From NCBI GenBank assembly GCA_026983735.1, contig JALSTN010000194.1, forward strand, positions 1 to 48,620: a stretch of 48,620 nt of DNA. Direction: 5' to 3'. The notes under the pieces are model-generated. The model searched no databases. It was not told the DNA's origin and saw nothing but the letters and a program-made list of their open reading frames with translations. Source of the stretch: Saprospiraceae bacterium. GTDB taxonomy: Bacteria; Bacteroidota; Bacteroidia; Chitinophagales; Saprospiraceae. A program made the position numbers and the translations under genes. Positions 15,359 through 25,570 of the stretch are shown piece by piece (position 1 is the stretch's first letter; the number at the start of each line of letters is the position of its first letter).

Positions 15359-17854
15359 TTACCTCTTCTCTACCAATTCTATATAATCATCGGCGCTTAA
15401 TACGGTGTCATAGAGCCCAATCTCCTCGCCGGCATGTCTGTTAATGCCAATGTATTCCAAACTCGCATCTTCGTACCTTTTGAACTTATATACCGCATCA
15501 TTCATTAAAGCCCCATTAAATACTCCGAGACTTACAAGCAATTCAAAATCCTTGACTTCAAGTCCGGTTACTTTTTTAAATAGACCCGGTTCGAGCTGAG
15601 TAATTACATCTTTCAAACTTCGTTCACGATAATCTGTCAGGTACATGAATACCGGTATTCTTGTGGCAAATTTGATAAGTTTATCTTGAATTTTCTTTCT
15701 TAAGCTTTTATATTCTCTTTCTTCGTCCGTCAATTCTTTTTTCGCTTTCTTTGAAAGCTTTTCATCATTAGCTTCTTTCTTAGCTTTTTTTACTGCTTCC
15801 GATTTGTTGATAATGGTTTCAATGTCTTGATTTAGATTTCTAAAGCCTTCGATGCTCATCAAAGCGTCCAGAGCCGCATCGTTTTTCATTAGACGAGCTA
15901 GGGTTGCATTATCCACGTTTACGAGCAATGCACTTTCCCACCGCCTTGCCAGTAATGTTGCGGTTGTCCCGCTCATGGCAATATCGAGTACTCCTGCGGC
16001 ATCGATTCTTCTCATCGAACTTCCATCATAAGCGAGTACGGGTAAGAAATGAATAAATTCTGCTACATTTTTTTCAGGGTTCGATTCATTGACATTTAAC
16101 CGACAGGCATAATCTGCGACTTGACTCAGCGCTCGATTGGGGGCAAAATCAAAGACATAGCATTCATTTTTTATGATTTCGGTTGTACCGTCAGGTTTAT
16201 GTATTGTCCAAGGAGATTGCACTCTAAAAGCGGCTTGAAAATAGGTCTCGGGGCTTGACGAATTACGAAGCATAAAAATACCTGTCCAAGGTTTTACCGT
16301 AACTCCGGTGGTCAATTTTCCACAAGAAAGTGTAATTGTTTTTGTTTCTAGAGGATTATCCATTGCTTCATAAACCGGTGGTAAAGCATGCACCCCTATC
16401 CCCGCTTGCGTTCCTGCTGCCACTACAATCTCATAATCATGCCAAAATGTGTTTTGTCGTTGGTGCATTAAGTTTCGCATGGCGTAACAAGAAGCGACGC
16501 TCGGCAAAAACCAAAAGGTATGCGTTAAAATATTCTTCAAACGAGCATCTGAAAAGGGCATGGGGGGCTTTCTAGCTCCCATTTTCAAATTATCCAGCAT
16601 GGTTTCTCTATAACTCCCACGAATTAAGTCTAACCACTTTTGAACATCGCTCTCCAACTTAAATTCAGCACTTTCCCCTGTGCCTTCTGCAGCAAAGAAT
16701 ACATTCAGATCAAACTCATTAAACTCTCCGCCAAGAGCAATTTCTCGTATCGCATCGGGCATTTGATAGGTAAGCATTACCATTCTTGGAAGCGCTGCAT
16801 AAGGATTTTCTCCTTTTGAATCGTCCCACTCTTCTTTGGCTCTTTGCTCATCTGAATAGGTCCAGTTAAATATTTGTTCTTCTATAAATTCACCCGAAGT
16901 AATGGCGCGAAAAGGTGTGCCCGAAAGATACAAAAAGGCATCGGTAGTAATGGGTAAAATATCCTCGTCAAACTCTCTCACATCTCCGGTATCTAGAATT
17001 CTTTCTCTCGCTTCACTTTCAAAGAGGTCTTTGGCATTTTCTCTCCATGCTCCATAGTGGTATTCATCAAAAATCACACAATCCCAATTTATCAAATGTA
17101 CCCATTCATTTTTGGTTTTTATTCCCCCTGTTGATGTGTTTTTGCCGAGAAAATCTTGAAACGAACCAAAACAAACAAAGGGTTTTTCCTTGTCTGCTTC
17201 TTCGTATGACAACCCGCCACGGGAAATAAATTGCCAACCTTCAAAATCTACATGAGTCATTAAATCTTCTTCCCATGCACTTTGAACGGCAGGCTTAAAA
17301 GTAAGTACTAATATCTTTTTCCACCCTTGCTTTTTTGCCAATTGATAAGAGGCAAATGTTTTCCCGAAACGCATTTTTGCATTCCATAAAAATCGTGGGG
17401 TTTTATCTTTGTTTTCCGGTTCTTTTCTAAAGCTCTCAAAATATTGAATCGTTTTATGGACAGCTCTTTCTTGCTCGGGGCGCATCTTGAAAGTCTGAGT
17501 TCTGTCCTCGATGTTTTCTCTTCTTTCTTTAATCGCAATAATAGCCGCTTTTACATCACGAGTATTACAAGTAAACCATTCTCCAACTGTATTTTTAAAT
17601 CCTTTCTTACGTAGATATTTATGTATGTCGTGGTCAGAAAAAGAACTTCCATCGTTACGGATGGCCGATTCAATAAGAACAATCTCGTATCTTGCACGAG
17701 TTGCACCAATCTGCTCGTTAATTCGCTCTTGGGCCGAACGAGTAGTAAAGCCGATTTTCAGTTGACCTTTGCGAGAAGTATCATTTGGCAGGGTATAAGC
17801 GTAAATGGTTGGTTTTGCTTTGGGGCGCTGTGGGAAAAAATCATTTTTACTCAT
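15359..17854 (-). CDS. GIY-YIG (T5orf172-like) nuclease / superfamily-2 helicase fusion, restriction component
   Basis: This 831-aa protein is the last gene of a four-gene operon. The N-terminal T5orf172/GIY-YIG-like nuclease spans about residues 16-100, with IYAY, LKIG, R44 and a catalytic Glu candidate in GEWF (E92). The helicase has a Walker A variant MRFGKT (161-166), a DEYH Walker B (263-266), motif III SGTPFR (311-316) and a motif VI-like QAAFRVQSPW. A Lys/Glu-rich coiled region (about 690-730) and a C-terminal domain that may bind DNA or partners follow. I infer ATP-driven translocation on DNA with cleavage by the N-terminal nuclease, acting with the upstream methylase proteins. It overlaps the preceding gene by 8 bases. 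The helicase is certain; the defence role is inferred from context. Confidence 0.85.
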   Translation of the reverse strand: MSKNDFFPQRPKAKPTIYAYTLPNDTSRKGQLKIGFTTRSAQERINEQIGATRARYEIVLIESAIRNDGSSFSDHDIHKYLRKKGFKNTVGEWFTCNTRDVKAAIIAIKERRENIEDRTQTFKMRPEQERAVHKTIQYFESFRKEPENKDKTPRFLWNAKMRFGKTFASYQLAKKQGWKKILVLTFKPAVQSAWEEDLMTHVDFEGWQFISRGGLSYEEADKEKPFVCFGSFQDFLGKNTSTGGIKTKNEWVHLINWDCVIFDEYHYGAWRENAKDLFESEARERILDTGDVREFDEDILPITTDAFLYLSGTPFRAITSGEFIEEQIFNWTYSDEQRAKEEWDDSKGENPYAALPRMVMLTYQMPDAIREIALGGEFNEFDLNVFFAAEGTGESAEFKLESDVQKWLDLIRGSYRETMLDNLKMGARKPPMPFSDARLKNILTHTFWFLPSVASCYAMRNLMHQRQNTFWHDYEIVVAAGTQAGIGVHALPPVYEAMDNPLETKTITLSCGKLTTGVTVKPWTGIFMLRNSSSPETYFQAAFRVQSPWTIHKPDGTTEIIKNECYVFDFAPNRALSQVADYACRLNVNESNPEKNVAEFIHFLPVLAYDGSSMRRIDAAGVLDIAMSGTTATLLARRWESALLVNVDNATLARLMKNDAALDALMSIEGFRNLNQDIETIINKSEAVKKAKKEANDEKLSKKAKKELTDEEREYKSLRKKIQDKLIKFATRIPVFMYLTDYRERSLKDVITQLEPGLFKKVTGLEVKDFELLVSLGVFNGALMNDAVYKFKRYEDASLEYIGINRHAGEEIGLYDTVLSADDYIELVEKR

Positions 17855-18863
17855 TGTTGCTCTCTATAATTTGGTTTAATGCTTCAATTAACTTTTCTTT
17901 TTCAGGTAGATAAAGTTGGTATTTGCTCACAAAAAGTTGATTGCTAATATTTTGGGTGGCATACTCTACAAGAATATGATCCTTATATGCTCCGAGAACT
18001 ATACCGATTGGCGGATTATCACCCTCTACATTTTCTTCGTTGTTGAAGTAGTTGAGATAGAGATTCATTTGACCAATGTCATTGTGTTCAACTTCTCCTC
18101 TTTTGAGATCTATAAGAACAAAACATTTAAGAATACGGTGATAAAAAACCAAATCGACAAAGAAGTGGCGACTGCCTATTAAAATTTTATATTGTCTGCC
18201 AATAAATGCGAAGCCCATGCCAAGCTCTAATAAAAACTTTTCAAGATTAGAGATTAGTTTTTCTTCAAGTTCACCCTCTAAATATCTATAATCAACAGGA
18301 ATATCTAAAAATTCAAAGATATACGGCTCTTTTATTATATCCTCTGCTTGGGTTATTTCTTGCCCTTTATTGGATAAGTCCAAAACACCTTGTTTATCTT
18401 TGCTGAGTGCCAAGCGATGAAAAAGCATACTTTTCATCTGTCTTTTTAGCTCTCTGACACTCCAATTCTCCTTTTCACACTGTTTAAGATAGAAGTTTAA
18501 CTCCAACTCATCATCACATTTTATAAGCTCAACATAATGGCTCCAACTCAATTGTTCAGACAGTGTCTGGATTTTTGGAAATTTTATATAAAACAATCGT
18601 ATTTGAAATAGATTGGAACGACTAAACCCTTTGCCAAATTCAAGTGAGAGGTCTTTTGATAATTTTGTTAGAAGTTCCTTGCCATATTTGGCTTTTACCT
18701 CTCCTTGTTGTTCAAACTCTACAATGTGATTACCAATATGCCAATAGGTTTGCAATAAGATGGTATTAACCGACTTAAATGCCCGCTTACGACCTTGCAC
18801 AAGAAGCTTGCTAATCTCTTGTTTAAGATTTTGGTAACTGTTTGGTGTTGGTAAGTTATTCAT
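17847..18863 (-). CDS. DUF1016/YhcG-type PD-(D/E)XK nuclease
   Basis: This 338-aa protein has the two-part architecture of the YhcG family. The N-terminal helical domain includes the motif TYWHIGNHIVEFEQQG (about 39-54), YGKELLTKLSKDLS and the SRSNLFQIRLFY segment, followed by LSWSHYVELIK. The C-terminal nuclease has D237 in HFFVDLVFYHR and the D252-x-K254 pair in VLIDLKRG, where most relatives have E-x-K, then GQMNLYLNYF. The family is found as stand-alone genes and beside restriction-modification genes; a DNA-cleaving or recombination role is suspected. Here it sits in the middle of the operon, 6 bases after the methylase gene and overlapping the helicase gene. It may be a functional subunit or a passenger. 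Confidence 0.88.
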   Translation of the reverse strand: MNNLPTPNSYQNLKQEISKLLVQGRKRAFKSVNTILLQTYWHIGNHIVEFEQQGEVKAKYGKELLTKLSKDLSLEFGKGFSRSNLFQIRLFYIKFPKIQTLSEQLSWSHYVELIKCDDELELNFYLKQCEKENWSVRELKRQMKSMLFHRLALSKDKQGVLDLSNKGQEITQAEDIIKEPYIFEFLDIPVDYRYLEGELEEKLISNLEKFLLELGMGFAFIGRQYKILIGSRHFFVDLVFYHRILKCFVLIDLKRGEVEHNDIGQMNLYLNYFNNEENVEGDNPPIGIVLGAYKDHILVEYATQNISNQLFVSKYQLYLPEKEKLIEALNQIIESNNE

Positions 18864-18869
18864 AGTTGT

Positions 18870-20363
18870 CTATTCCATCGGTCGTATCATGGATTCTATA
18901 AAATCTATCTCCTCCTGCGCAAGTCCATATTTTTTGTAGAGTTTTTCGTCTGTCCATTTTTCCTGCATATTCTGAACAGGGACAAAAGAATAAGAATCTT
19001 TGCTTATGTGATGCGAATACATAAATTGTGATACAAGAAACCTAAAAAAACGTGTCTTCATATATTTGACAAGATTTTCTGCCTCATTTCTGGAGTCGTA
19101 AACTCCAGTGACAAGATAAGTCTCAGTGCAAATGGTCCCTGGCGGTAAAATATCAATTTTAGAAAAAACGCGCCGTCTTCCGTCTTTTCCGGGAGAACCC
19201 GCATGATCATAACCTACATAAGATGTGATTACTTTCCACTTATCAATCATCTCAACACCTACCGTTATTTCATCTCGCATAAAAGGTCCTTCTCCTTTTT
19301 GCCAACGTAATATTATGTGACCGTGTTTTAGAGGTCGTACATTTGTTGCTAATCCAAATGGTTTTCTGCTTGATACCTGTTCACTCATTCCTTTCTCTTT
19401 TATTTGCATAACTTTTCTGATTATTGGTACTGCAAAGCTATGCCGAATAAAGGTGTCAAATTCGTTAAGAGACCTTACTACCACATTTATTTCACCATTT
19501 CTAATGTTGGCTACTTGACATTCACCATGAAAATCCCTGTTCCACAAAAAGTAACAAACTCCACCGGCTATATCAACACCAGGAAAAACCTCAGTTGCAT
19601 TTTCAAAGTCGATGATTTTCTTAATCCGATCATCATTCAACATTTCTTTGCGAAACTCATTCAGACCCTTCCCGCCTCCAAACCATCGGGACGGTATGAT
19701 CATAATCAAATATCTTGGGTTCAGTTTCTTTGCTTGTTCTACAAATTTATGATAAATAGGTCCGGCACTTCTTCCATGTCCCCCATCACTCAACTGATAA
19801 GGTGGATTTCCAATAATTACATCAAATTTCATATTAAATATTTTCTCCGGTTTATTCGTATGTATAAACTGATAAGCGTAAGTTTCCAAACTATCGGCTC
19901 TATCGTACACCTCTTGGCTTGCTCCGCAAAAGCTACACTTTCCTCTGTGCCAAGTGTGCTGTATATTACTAAAAACAATATTGCCTTGTGTGTCATTAAA
20001 TTCCGTGCAAAACGAGTATTTCCCATTGGCGGTTTTGCTGCCGTAAACCGTTCTGCGAGAAAGCAACGAAGTAAGTTCGGTAATGGCAATACCAAATAGT
20101 TGTTTGGTGAAAATATGGTTGGCTCGTTTTTGTTGGTCCGGTATTTCTTTTTCCAAACCTTTCATTAAGCGTTTGGCTATTTCTCGTAAAAAAACGCCCG
20201 ATTTACTTACCGGGTCTAGGAAGGTGGCTGTTTTGCTTTCAAACAACTCTTGTGGTAAACTATCCAAAATGTCATTGACCAATTTTGGTGGTGTAAATAC
20301 TTCGTCATTACTCAGGTTGGCAATGGCATCCAGTACATCGGGATTGTAATTTACATTAATCAT
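18870..20363 (-). CDS. Eco57I-like N6-adenine methylase, NPPY-containing subunit
   Basis: This 497-aa protein has a class I methyltransferase core with the catalytic motif IV NPPY at residues 186-189 ([19 protein letters not shown]). It has the [11 protein letters not shown] segment at 23-33 and, where the SAM-binding motif I is expected, [11 protein letters not shown] (48-57) rather than the canonical DPACGSGxF. A CSFC pair at about 143-146 after WHRGK suggests a small zinc element. The C-terminal half (about 330-497) resembles a target-recognition domain. It overlaps the preceding methylase-like gene by 8 bases. Adenine methylation is inferred from NPPY. Because motif I is divergent, SAM binding may depend on this family's own variant or on the partner protein. 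Confidence 0.88.
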   Translation of the reverse strand: MINVNYNPDVLDAIANLSNDEVFTPPKLVNDILDSLPQELFESKTATFLDPVSKSGVFLREIAKRLMKGLEKEIPDQQKRANHIFTKQLFGIAITELTSLLSRRTVYGSKTANGKYSFCTEFNDTQGNIVFSNIQHTWHRGKCSFCGASQEVYDRADSLETYAYQFIHTNKPEKIFNMKFDVIIGNPPYQLSDGGHGRSAGPIYHKFVEQAKKLNPRYLIMIIPSRWFGGGKGLNEFRKEMLNDDRIKKIIDFENATEVFPGVDIAGGVCYFLWNRDFHGECQVANIRNGEINVVVRSLNEFDTFIRHSFAVPIIRKVMQIKEKGMSEQVSSRKPFGLATNVRPLKHGHIILRWQKGEGPFMRDEITVGVEMIDKWKVITSYVGYDHAGSPGKDGRRRVFSKIDILPPGTICTETYLVTGVYDSRNEAENLVKYMKTRFFRFLVSQFMYSHHISKDSYSFVPVQNMQEKWTDEKLYKKYGLAQEEIDFIESMIRPME

Positions 20364-21036
20364 GTTCTGCTAACTTCAAATAATGGGTTAACGGATACTC
20401 TTTTATGGGTTTGGGCAAAAACGCCGGATCGCTATCATAAAATTCTTCAAAAAGTCCGCCCGGGACTTTGGAGGCTTCTGCTTTAAGGAGATTATCCAAG
20501 GTGAAATCCCGTCTTTTTATCATACTACCATTTACTGTTGACCATTCGGAAAACACGATGGGTCTATTCTTGTCGGAAAGTAAGGTTAGAGCATCGCCAC
20601 GTAAGATGTTTCTTTGAAGAATAAATGCTACACTTTTTTTACAATCTTCTTTGCAGTTGCTTTTGAATTTTTTAGTGTATCGCTCATCGAATATATCATA
20701 CAGTCGTTTTCTTGCCTCTTCGACATTGTCTTGCAAGAGGTCAATACCGTAAATACTCGAAATAGCAATCACGGCATATCGCTCGTACTCTATTTGGTTT
20801 TTACCATAGCGTTGATTTACAACGGTTAATTTTCTTCGTAAAATTTCGACCAAAAAATTGCCATTGCCGCAAGCCGGCTCCAAAAATCTGGAATCAATTC
20901 TCTCGGTTTCCTGTTTAACCAAATCAAGCATATCGTTTACTATCCAGTCAGGTGTAAAAACCTCACCGTGGTCAGCTACTCGTTGTTTGGATTTTATTTG
21001 GTTTTTCACGAATGGATGTGTTTTGATATTTTGCAT
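20356..21036 (-). CDS. N6-adenine methylase-like subunit with SAM motif but no NPPY
   Basis: This 226-aa protein begins the four-gene operon. It has [16 protein letters not shown], the motif X region of type I/IIG adenine methylases, then a canonical SAM-binding motif [12 protein letters not shown] (51-61) and IYGIDLL with an acidic SAM-ribose contact. No NPPY-type catalytic motif IV is visible, and at 226 aa it is much shorter than a complete methylase. It ends with a region about [11 protein letters not shown] and a C-terminal helix. Together with the next gene product it could form one functional methylase. An exact TATCTTTG -7 box on the minus strand (21038-21045) abuts the start codon, so the transcript would be nearly leaderless. 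Confidence 0.82.
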   Translation of the reverse strand: MQNIKTHPFVKNQIKSKQRVADHGEVFTPDWIVNDMLDLVKQETERIDSRFLEPACGNGNFLVEILRRKLTVVNQRYGKNQIEYERYAVIAISSIYGIDLLQDNVEEARKRLYDIFDERYTKKFKSNCKEDCKKSVAFILQRNILRGDALTLLSDKNRPIVFSEWSTVNGSMIKRRDFTLDNLLKAEASKVPGGLFEEFYDSDPAFLPKPIKEYPLTHYLKLAEHD

Positions 21037-21278
21037 CCAAAGATACAGATTTTATTCAAAATTGACTTGTTTGCATCTTAGTAGAATAAAAATATTGGGT
21101 TAAATGAAGGCCATTTTATGGCATTCACCTACAGATGATGAAGATACTTTTCATACATGATGTGACAGAAGTATAGTTTAGGAACGAGGGTATTTTCTAT
21201 ACAGGATCGGCAAGATATCGGACTTCCTATGCGTCTCCTCCCGCCACGCATTGCATCTCGTCTCTGAGGATTATCGCG

Positions 21279-24200
21279 CTATCTTTTCAATCGAACCTGT
21301 GTCCCTTTCGAAGGATCATTTTCCACAAATACGGCCACATCAACTTCTTCCTGGAGGGCTTCTACATGTGAGATGACCCCTACGATTCTATCCTCTTTTC
21401 GCAAGGCCTTTAAGGTGTCGAAGACTATGCGAAGCGCCTCCTTATCCAGTGTGCCGAAACCCTCATCGAGAAAGAAAAAATTCTGTCCCTTCCCCCGATG
21501 TTGCCGGATACTGTCCGCCAAGGCAAGCGCCAGACTCAAGGATAGCTGAAACATCTGTCCACCGGAAAGGGTGCTGACGCTCCTGACTCGTCCTTCGTTG
21601 AGATAGTCTCGCACTTGAAAGGTGTTGTCCGCTCTCAATTCCAAACTCAGCTGGTGACGGGTCAACTGGTGAAATCTCTTGTTGGCGGTGATGCAAAGTT
21701 GCTGAAGGTAGACGGTCGAGGCATAATCGATAAAGCCTCCTCCTCTAAACATATTTCTCAAGAGTTGGAGATTTTCCATCCTTTGGGACAGTAGTCGATA
21801 ATCCTCCGCCAGTTTCTCTTTCGCCTTGAGTTTTGCGAGATGATCTAAATGCTGGTGCTCCAGACTCCCCAATCGGTTATTAAGCGCCTTACTTTCTTCC
21901 GTTAGGGATTGCAATTGCTGGGTGAGTTGATCGTATTCCTCTTTGTCCGGCATTTGGCCATCGAGTTCTGTTTTCAGCTGTTCAGATCTTTGTAGGAGAT
22001 GGCTTTTTCGTTCTTCAAATGCCTGTACCTCACTCTGTGCCCGATGAATATCCAGCGAAGATGCCAAAACCTGCCGTACATCATCCAATGTATCAAAAGA
22101 TGCCTTTCCCAAGGTATCCAATAAGCTCTCTTTTAGTTGATCTATTGATAGTTGAAGAGTGCCACGCTGTGTTTTAATCGTCTGAAGGCTAGCCTCTAAG
22201 GCTTCCATATCCAATTGGGTTTTTCGATATTTGGCCTGTGTTGAGTCAAAGATTTGTATTTCTTTTTCTATGCGTTGTTTGATTTGAAGGGCGCGCTGTT
22301 GAAGTTCCGCATCATTTAGATCAGCCACAACCTCCGGCAAGTTTTCACTCGTCTGTTTTTGCAAGGTCTCCATACCAGACACAGCCCCTTGTCTATTCCG
22401 TTCCAATTGCTCAATCAGTCGCTCGTATTTTTGCAATTCGGTAAGTGCTATTTCATATTCCTGTTCGACTGCTCGGAGTTGATTCGTTAAGATTTTAATC
22501 TGTTTTTGATCTTCATTGACAGCCTGGAGGGCCTCTTCCACAGAAGGATAATTTTCATAGCCCGGAAGATGATCCGGGAGATTATTTTGAATAGCATTCC
22601 ATTCTTCTTGCTTCACGTTGTATTGGCTCTTCAGACGCTCGAATTGCTCCAATAAGGATTGTTGAGCAGCTTCAAAGGCAGACAAATACTGAAGGGCATC
22701 AGATAGTGCTTTTCGTCGGTGATGGAGTCTATGGATTTGGGCATTGTAGGCTTGGATTTCATCCTCAATACCTTCTACGACCAAGGGAGAGGGGTGATCT
22801 GTGGAGCCACAGAGCAGGCAAGGTTTACCCGGTTGAAGACTTTCGGCCTGTTCTTTGAGTTTAGCCTCCAACTCCCGGTTTTGGAGGGCTGCCCTTAGTG
22901 CCTTTTCATCGAGGGTAAGTTGATGTTCGAGCTGCACGATGGATGCATGTAACTCTGCCCTATTCATTGAATCGGCATCAAGTTCCTCTATGGAAAGGGT
23001 TTTAAGCTGTCGAGTCAGTTCAGAAGACTTCTTGTGGCGATCAGCTTCTACTCTTTCCAACTCTTTCTTTAGCTCCGCGATTTGATCTTGGAGCGTGTGA
23101 AGTCGGTGGTAGTTTTCGCTCCATTGTCGGAGTAGATTATGATCCGGGATGCGTTGGAGTAGGGTATCCAGTCTTTTTTTTATCTTCAGGCGTTTATCTT
23201 CTAAAGATTGTACCTGCTTCTTGTGTTGAGCGATAGTTTTGGCGCCGTTGAGAAGGCGGCGGTCGAGTTGATTTTTCTCTTCTCGGAGGGTGTGCATTTG
23301 CCTTAGGAGGTCGATGTCTCGTAGGGATTGGGTCAGCTCTTCCCGGAGAGCAGCAGTAGGACGCAGCCCTTCAAGTGTATTGCCCAATGTTTTAAATACT
23401 TCCTGTAAGTCGTTAAGTGCTTGTGATTGTTGCAGAATTTTCTCATCGAGTTCCCGGCAACTGATCCTTTTCTCATCGAAGGCGGATAGAGGTGTTTTAA
23501 AGTGTTCTATGCAGTACAACTTTCGCTTGATATCAACTTTGAGGACATTCATCGAAGCGGACTTTTCGAGAAGCTTGTGAAGTTCTTGTTCGACCTTTTG
23601 AGCTTGCTCATATGTTTTGGCAAGCTGTTGTAAACGAGAGTGTCGGCGGGTGATTTTTTGGAGTTTTACATCGTTCTTTTTAAGATCGGAGCGAGTATTT
23701 TTAAGGTTAGAAATTAATGTATGAAGGGATTCTTCTGTGTAGGCTTCCAGAGCGGATTGGCGTCCTAAGAGGTGTTCTAATTGGAGTTTGCAGGTATGAA
23801 ATAGTCGATTGACGGGCTCGGATAAATCAAATCGTTGTAGGCCAAAAAGCTCGACGAGCATTTTTCTTCTATCCGTATCGCCGAGTTCGAGGAATTCGCG
23901 GAATTTACCCTGAGGGATAATGACGGTTCTGCGAAAATTTTCATAACTCAGACCGATAATATCATCTGCCTTGTCGCTTTCTAAGGGAATCCATTGGTTT
24001 TCCTTCCATTGATATCCCATTCGCTTGAAGGTGGCTACTTTATGAAATTGTCGGCTATTGCGTCTGCCACTAACGACAAATCGGTACCGCTCCCCCTCGT
24101 CACTTTCAAATTCGAAGTCTATGAGGAGGGTATTGCTCCTTAAGTTCATCATATTGTAGGTGCGATTGGATCGTATGCGTTCCGTCTTGTTATACAGCGC

Positions 24201-24350
24201 AAAGGAGATGGCTTCGAGGATGGTGGATTTTCCACTACCCACTCCACCAAAGATGCCAAACACCTTGCCTTCCGTGAGTGTTTTAAAGTCGATTATCTGT
24301 TCGGACTGGTAAGAATAGATACCTTGAAGCGCAAGTCGGATGGGGATCAT
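21279..24350 (-). CDS. sbcC: Exonuclease subunit SbcC (Rad50-like ATPase)
   Basis: This 1023-aa SMC-like ATPase partners SbcD in the MR complex, which opens hairpins and trims DNA ends. The Walker A motif GVGSGKST is at residues 36-43. Two long coiled-coil arms flank a zinc hook CLLC at about residues 510-513. The C-terminal ABC signature LSGGQ and Walker B FFFLDEGFGTLD are followed by the D-loop. The size is normal for SbcC. Its start overlaps the sbcD stop by 4 bases (ATGA), so the pair is translationally coupled. The downstream 242 bp separate it from the methylase operon on the same strand. Confidence 0.96.
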   Translation of the reverse strand: MIPIRLALQGIYSYQSEQIIDFKTLTEGKVFGIFGGVGSGKSTILEAISFALYNKTERIRSNRTYNMMNLRSNTLLIDFEFESDEGERYRFVVSGRRNSRQFHKVATFKRMGYQWKENQWIPLESDKADDIIGLSYENFRRTVIIPQGKFREFLELGDTDRRKMLVELFGLQRFDLSEPVNRLFHTCKLQLEHLLGRQSALEAYTEESLHTLISNLKNTRSDLKKNDVKLQKITRRHSRLQQLAKTYEQAQKVEQELHKLLEKSASMNVLKVDIKRKLYCIEHFKTPLSAFDEKRISCRELDEKILQQSQALNDLQEVFKTLGNTLEGLRPTAALREELTQSLRDIDLLRQMHTLREEKNQLDRRLLNGAKTIAQHKKQVQSLEDKRLKIKKRLDTLLQRIPDHNLLRQWSENYHRLHTLQDQIAELKKELERVEADRHKKSSELTRQLKTLSIEELDADSMNRAELHASIVQLEHQLTLDEKALRAALQNRELEAKLKEQAESLQPGKPCLLCGSTDHPSPLVVEGIEDEIQAYNAQIHRLHHRRKALSDALQYLSAFEAAQQSLLEQFERLKSQYNVKQEEWNAIQNNLPDHLPGYENYPSVEEALQAVNEDQKQIKILTNQLRAVEQEYEIALTELQKYERLIEQLERNRQGAVSGMETLQKQTSENLPEVVADLNDAELQQRALQIKQRIEKEIQIFDSTQAKYRKTQLDMEALEASLQTIKTQRGTLQLSIDQLKESLLDTLGKASFDTLDDVRQVLASSLDIHRAQSEVQAFEERKSHLLQRSEQLKTELDGQMPDKEEYDQLTQQLQSLTEESKALNNRLGSLEHQHLDHLAKLKAKEKLAEDYRLLSQRMENLQLLRNMFRGGGFIDYASTVYLQQLCITANKRFHQLTRHQLSLELRADNTFQVRDYLNEGRVRSVSTLSGGQMFQLSLSLALALADSIRQHRGKGQNFFFLDEGFGTLDKEALRIVFDTLKALRKEDRIVGVISHVEALQEEVDVAVFVENDPSKGTQVRLKR

Positions 24351-25570
24351 GAGGCATTGTTTTGGTGAAGGATTTCGCTAAACAATTGCATAATTTCTTC
24401 ATTGGGTTCTTGACCATATCGGTGTTTGAAATATCGAGCAAATAAGGTGTTTCTATCGAGTGTCAGATCGACCTGCTTCCGATGGTTTTCGACATCCAAC
24501 GCATCTTTCACTTCGGGTATAATGGTGGTAATCCCCGAATGGGCGTTTTCCAGCAATTTGCGAGATTCTGCCGAGAGATAGCCCTCGGACACCATAGTGA
24601 GTTCGACCCATGTATGCGGGTGTTCTCTAAGCCATTGTGCGGCAAGTTGGACCTCTTCAAAACGCTTGCGCAATAGCCGTTTTCCGGCTTTAAGCTGAAT
24701 AGGTGTGACTTGGACAGGAGTGGCGGGCTTGGCATCAATGAGAAGCACATATTTGTCCTGATTCGCCTCAGCAAAACTATAACTCAAGGGACTTCCACTA
24801 TACATCACCGGACTGTTGTGCCCCGGGATGAGTTGTTTTCGGTGTAGGTGTCCCAAAGCGGTATATTGAATCTCATCCGGGATATCTTCTGTGTACACGG
24901 CTGATGCTCCGCCTATGTGTAGTATAGGGCGCTCGTCATCGGGCTCTTCGGGTATTTCGCCTCCTTTTGAAGCAAATAAAAGATGTGCAATCAGGACATT
25001 GACCCCTTCATCATCCCCCAAATGGTCTATTTGTTCTTGCCACTTCGCTTTCAACACCCGACGCAAGGCCTCCTCCTCTTCTTCATGTCCGAGATAGGTT
25101 TTTAATCGGATTTCATTGGCATAGGAGGTATGAAATATTCGCAAAGGATAGGGGCAATCCGGCAGAGTAAATTCCGTTATCCCCGGGCCAGATTTTACTA
25201 AGGCCAATCCCGAATTAAGAGCGAAGAGTGGAACTTCTGTGTTGGGATATCCGACCATCACAATACCGTTGTATCGCGCCAATGGATCGGGGGCTTCTAT
25301 GCGTTCCGGTGAATCGTGATTGCCGGCAATGATAAATACGAGTCTACGTCCGCCGGCACTCAATCGATGCAGGGTCTTATACAGTAGTTCGATCGCTTCG
25401 GTCGAAGGATTGAAGTGGTCGAATATATCTCCTGCGATGAGTACTGCATCGACCTTTTGGTGCTCTGCTATATGGCAGATCTCTTCCAAAACCTCTCTTT
25501 GTTCAGGTATTCTGGGATGTCCATCCAATCTCTTTCCCAGATGCCAATCTGCTGTGTGTAATAGTCTCAC
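24347..25570 (-). CDS. sbcD: Exonuclease subunit SbcD (Mre11-like phosphoesterase)
   Basis: This 407-aa Mn-dependent nuclease subunit has the phosphodiesterase motifs in order: D8 and H10 (HTADWHLGK), D48 (IAGDIFDHF), N84-H85-D86 (AGNHDS), a later His in IAHLLFA, and GHLHRKQ. The C-terminal capping domain and the final helices that bind the SbcC coiled-coil base follow. It is the first gene of the sbcDC operon and is transcribed divergently from the orphan 416-aa gene. Confidence 0.96.
   Translation of the reverse strand: MRLLHTADWHLGKRLDGHPRIPEQREVLEEICHIAEHQKVDAVLIAGDIFDHFNPSTEAIELLYKTLHRLSAGGRRLVFIIAGNHDSPERIEAPDPLARYNGIVMVGYPNTEVPLFALNSGLALVKSGPGITEFTLPDCPYPLRIFHTSYANEIRLKTYLGHEEEEEALRRVLKAKWQEQIDHLGDDEGVNVLIAHLLFASKGGEIPEEPDDERPILHIGGASAVYTEDIPDEIQYTALGHLHRKQLIPGHNSPVMYSGSPLSYSFAEANQDKYVLLIDAKPATPVQVTPIQLKAGKRLLRKRFEEVQLAAQWLREHPHTWVELTMVSEGYLSAESRKLLENAHSGITTIIPEVKDALDVENHRKQVDLTLDRNTLFARYFKHRYGQEPNEEIMQLFSEILHQNNAS

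Noticed and set aside
19404-20099. 231-aa plus-strand frame within the methylase gene
   Set aside because: It is fully inside a well-supported minus-strand methylase gene with the NPPY motif.
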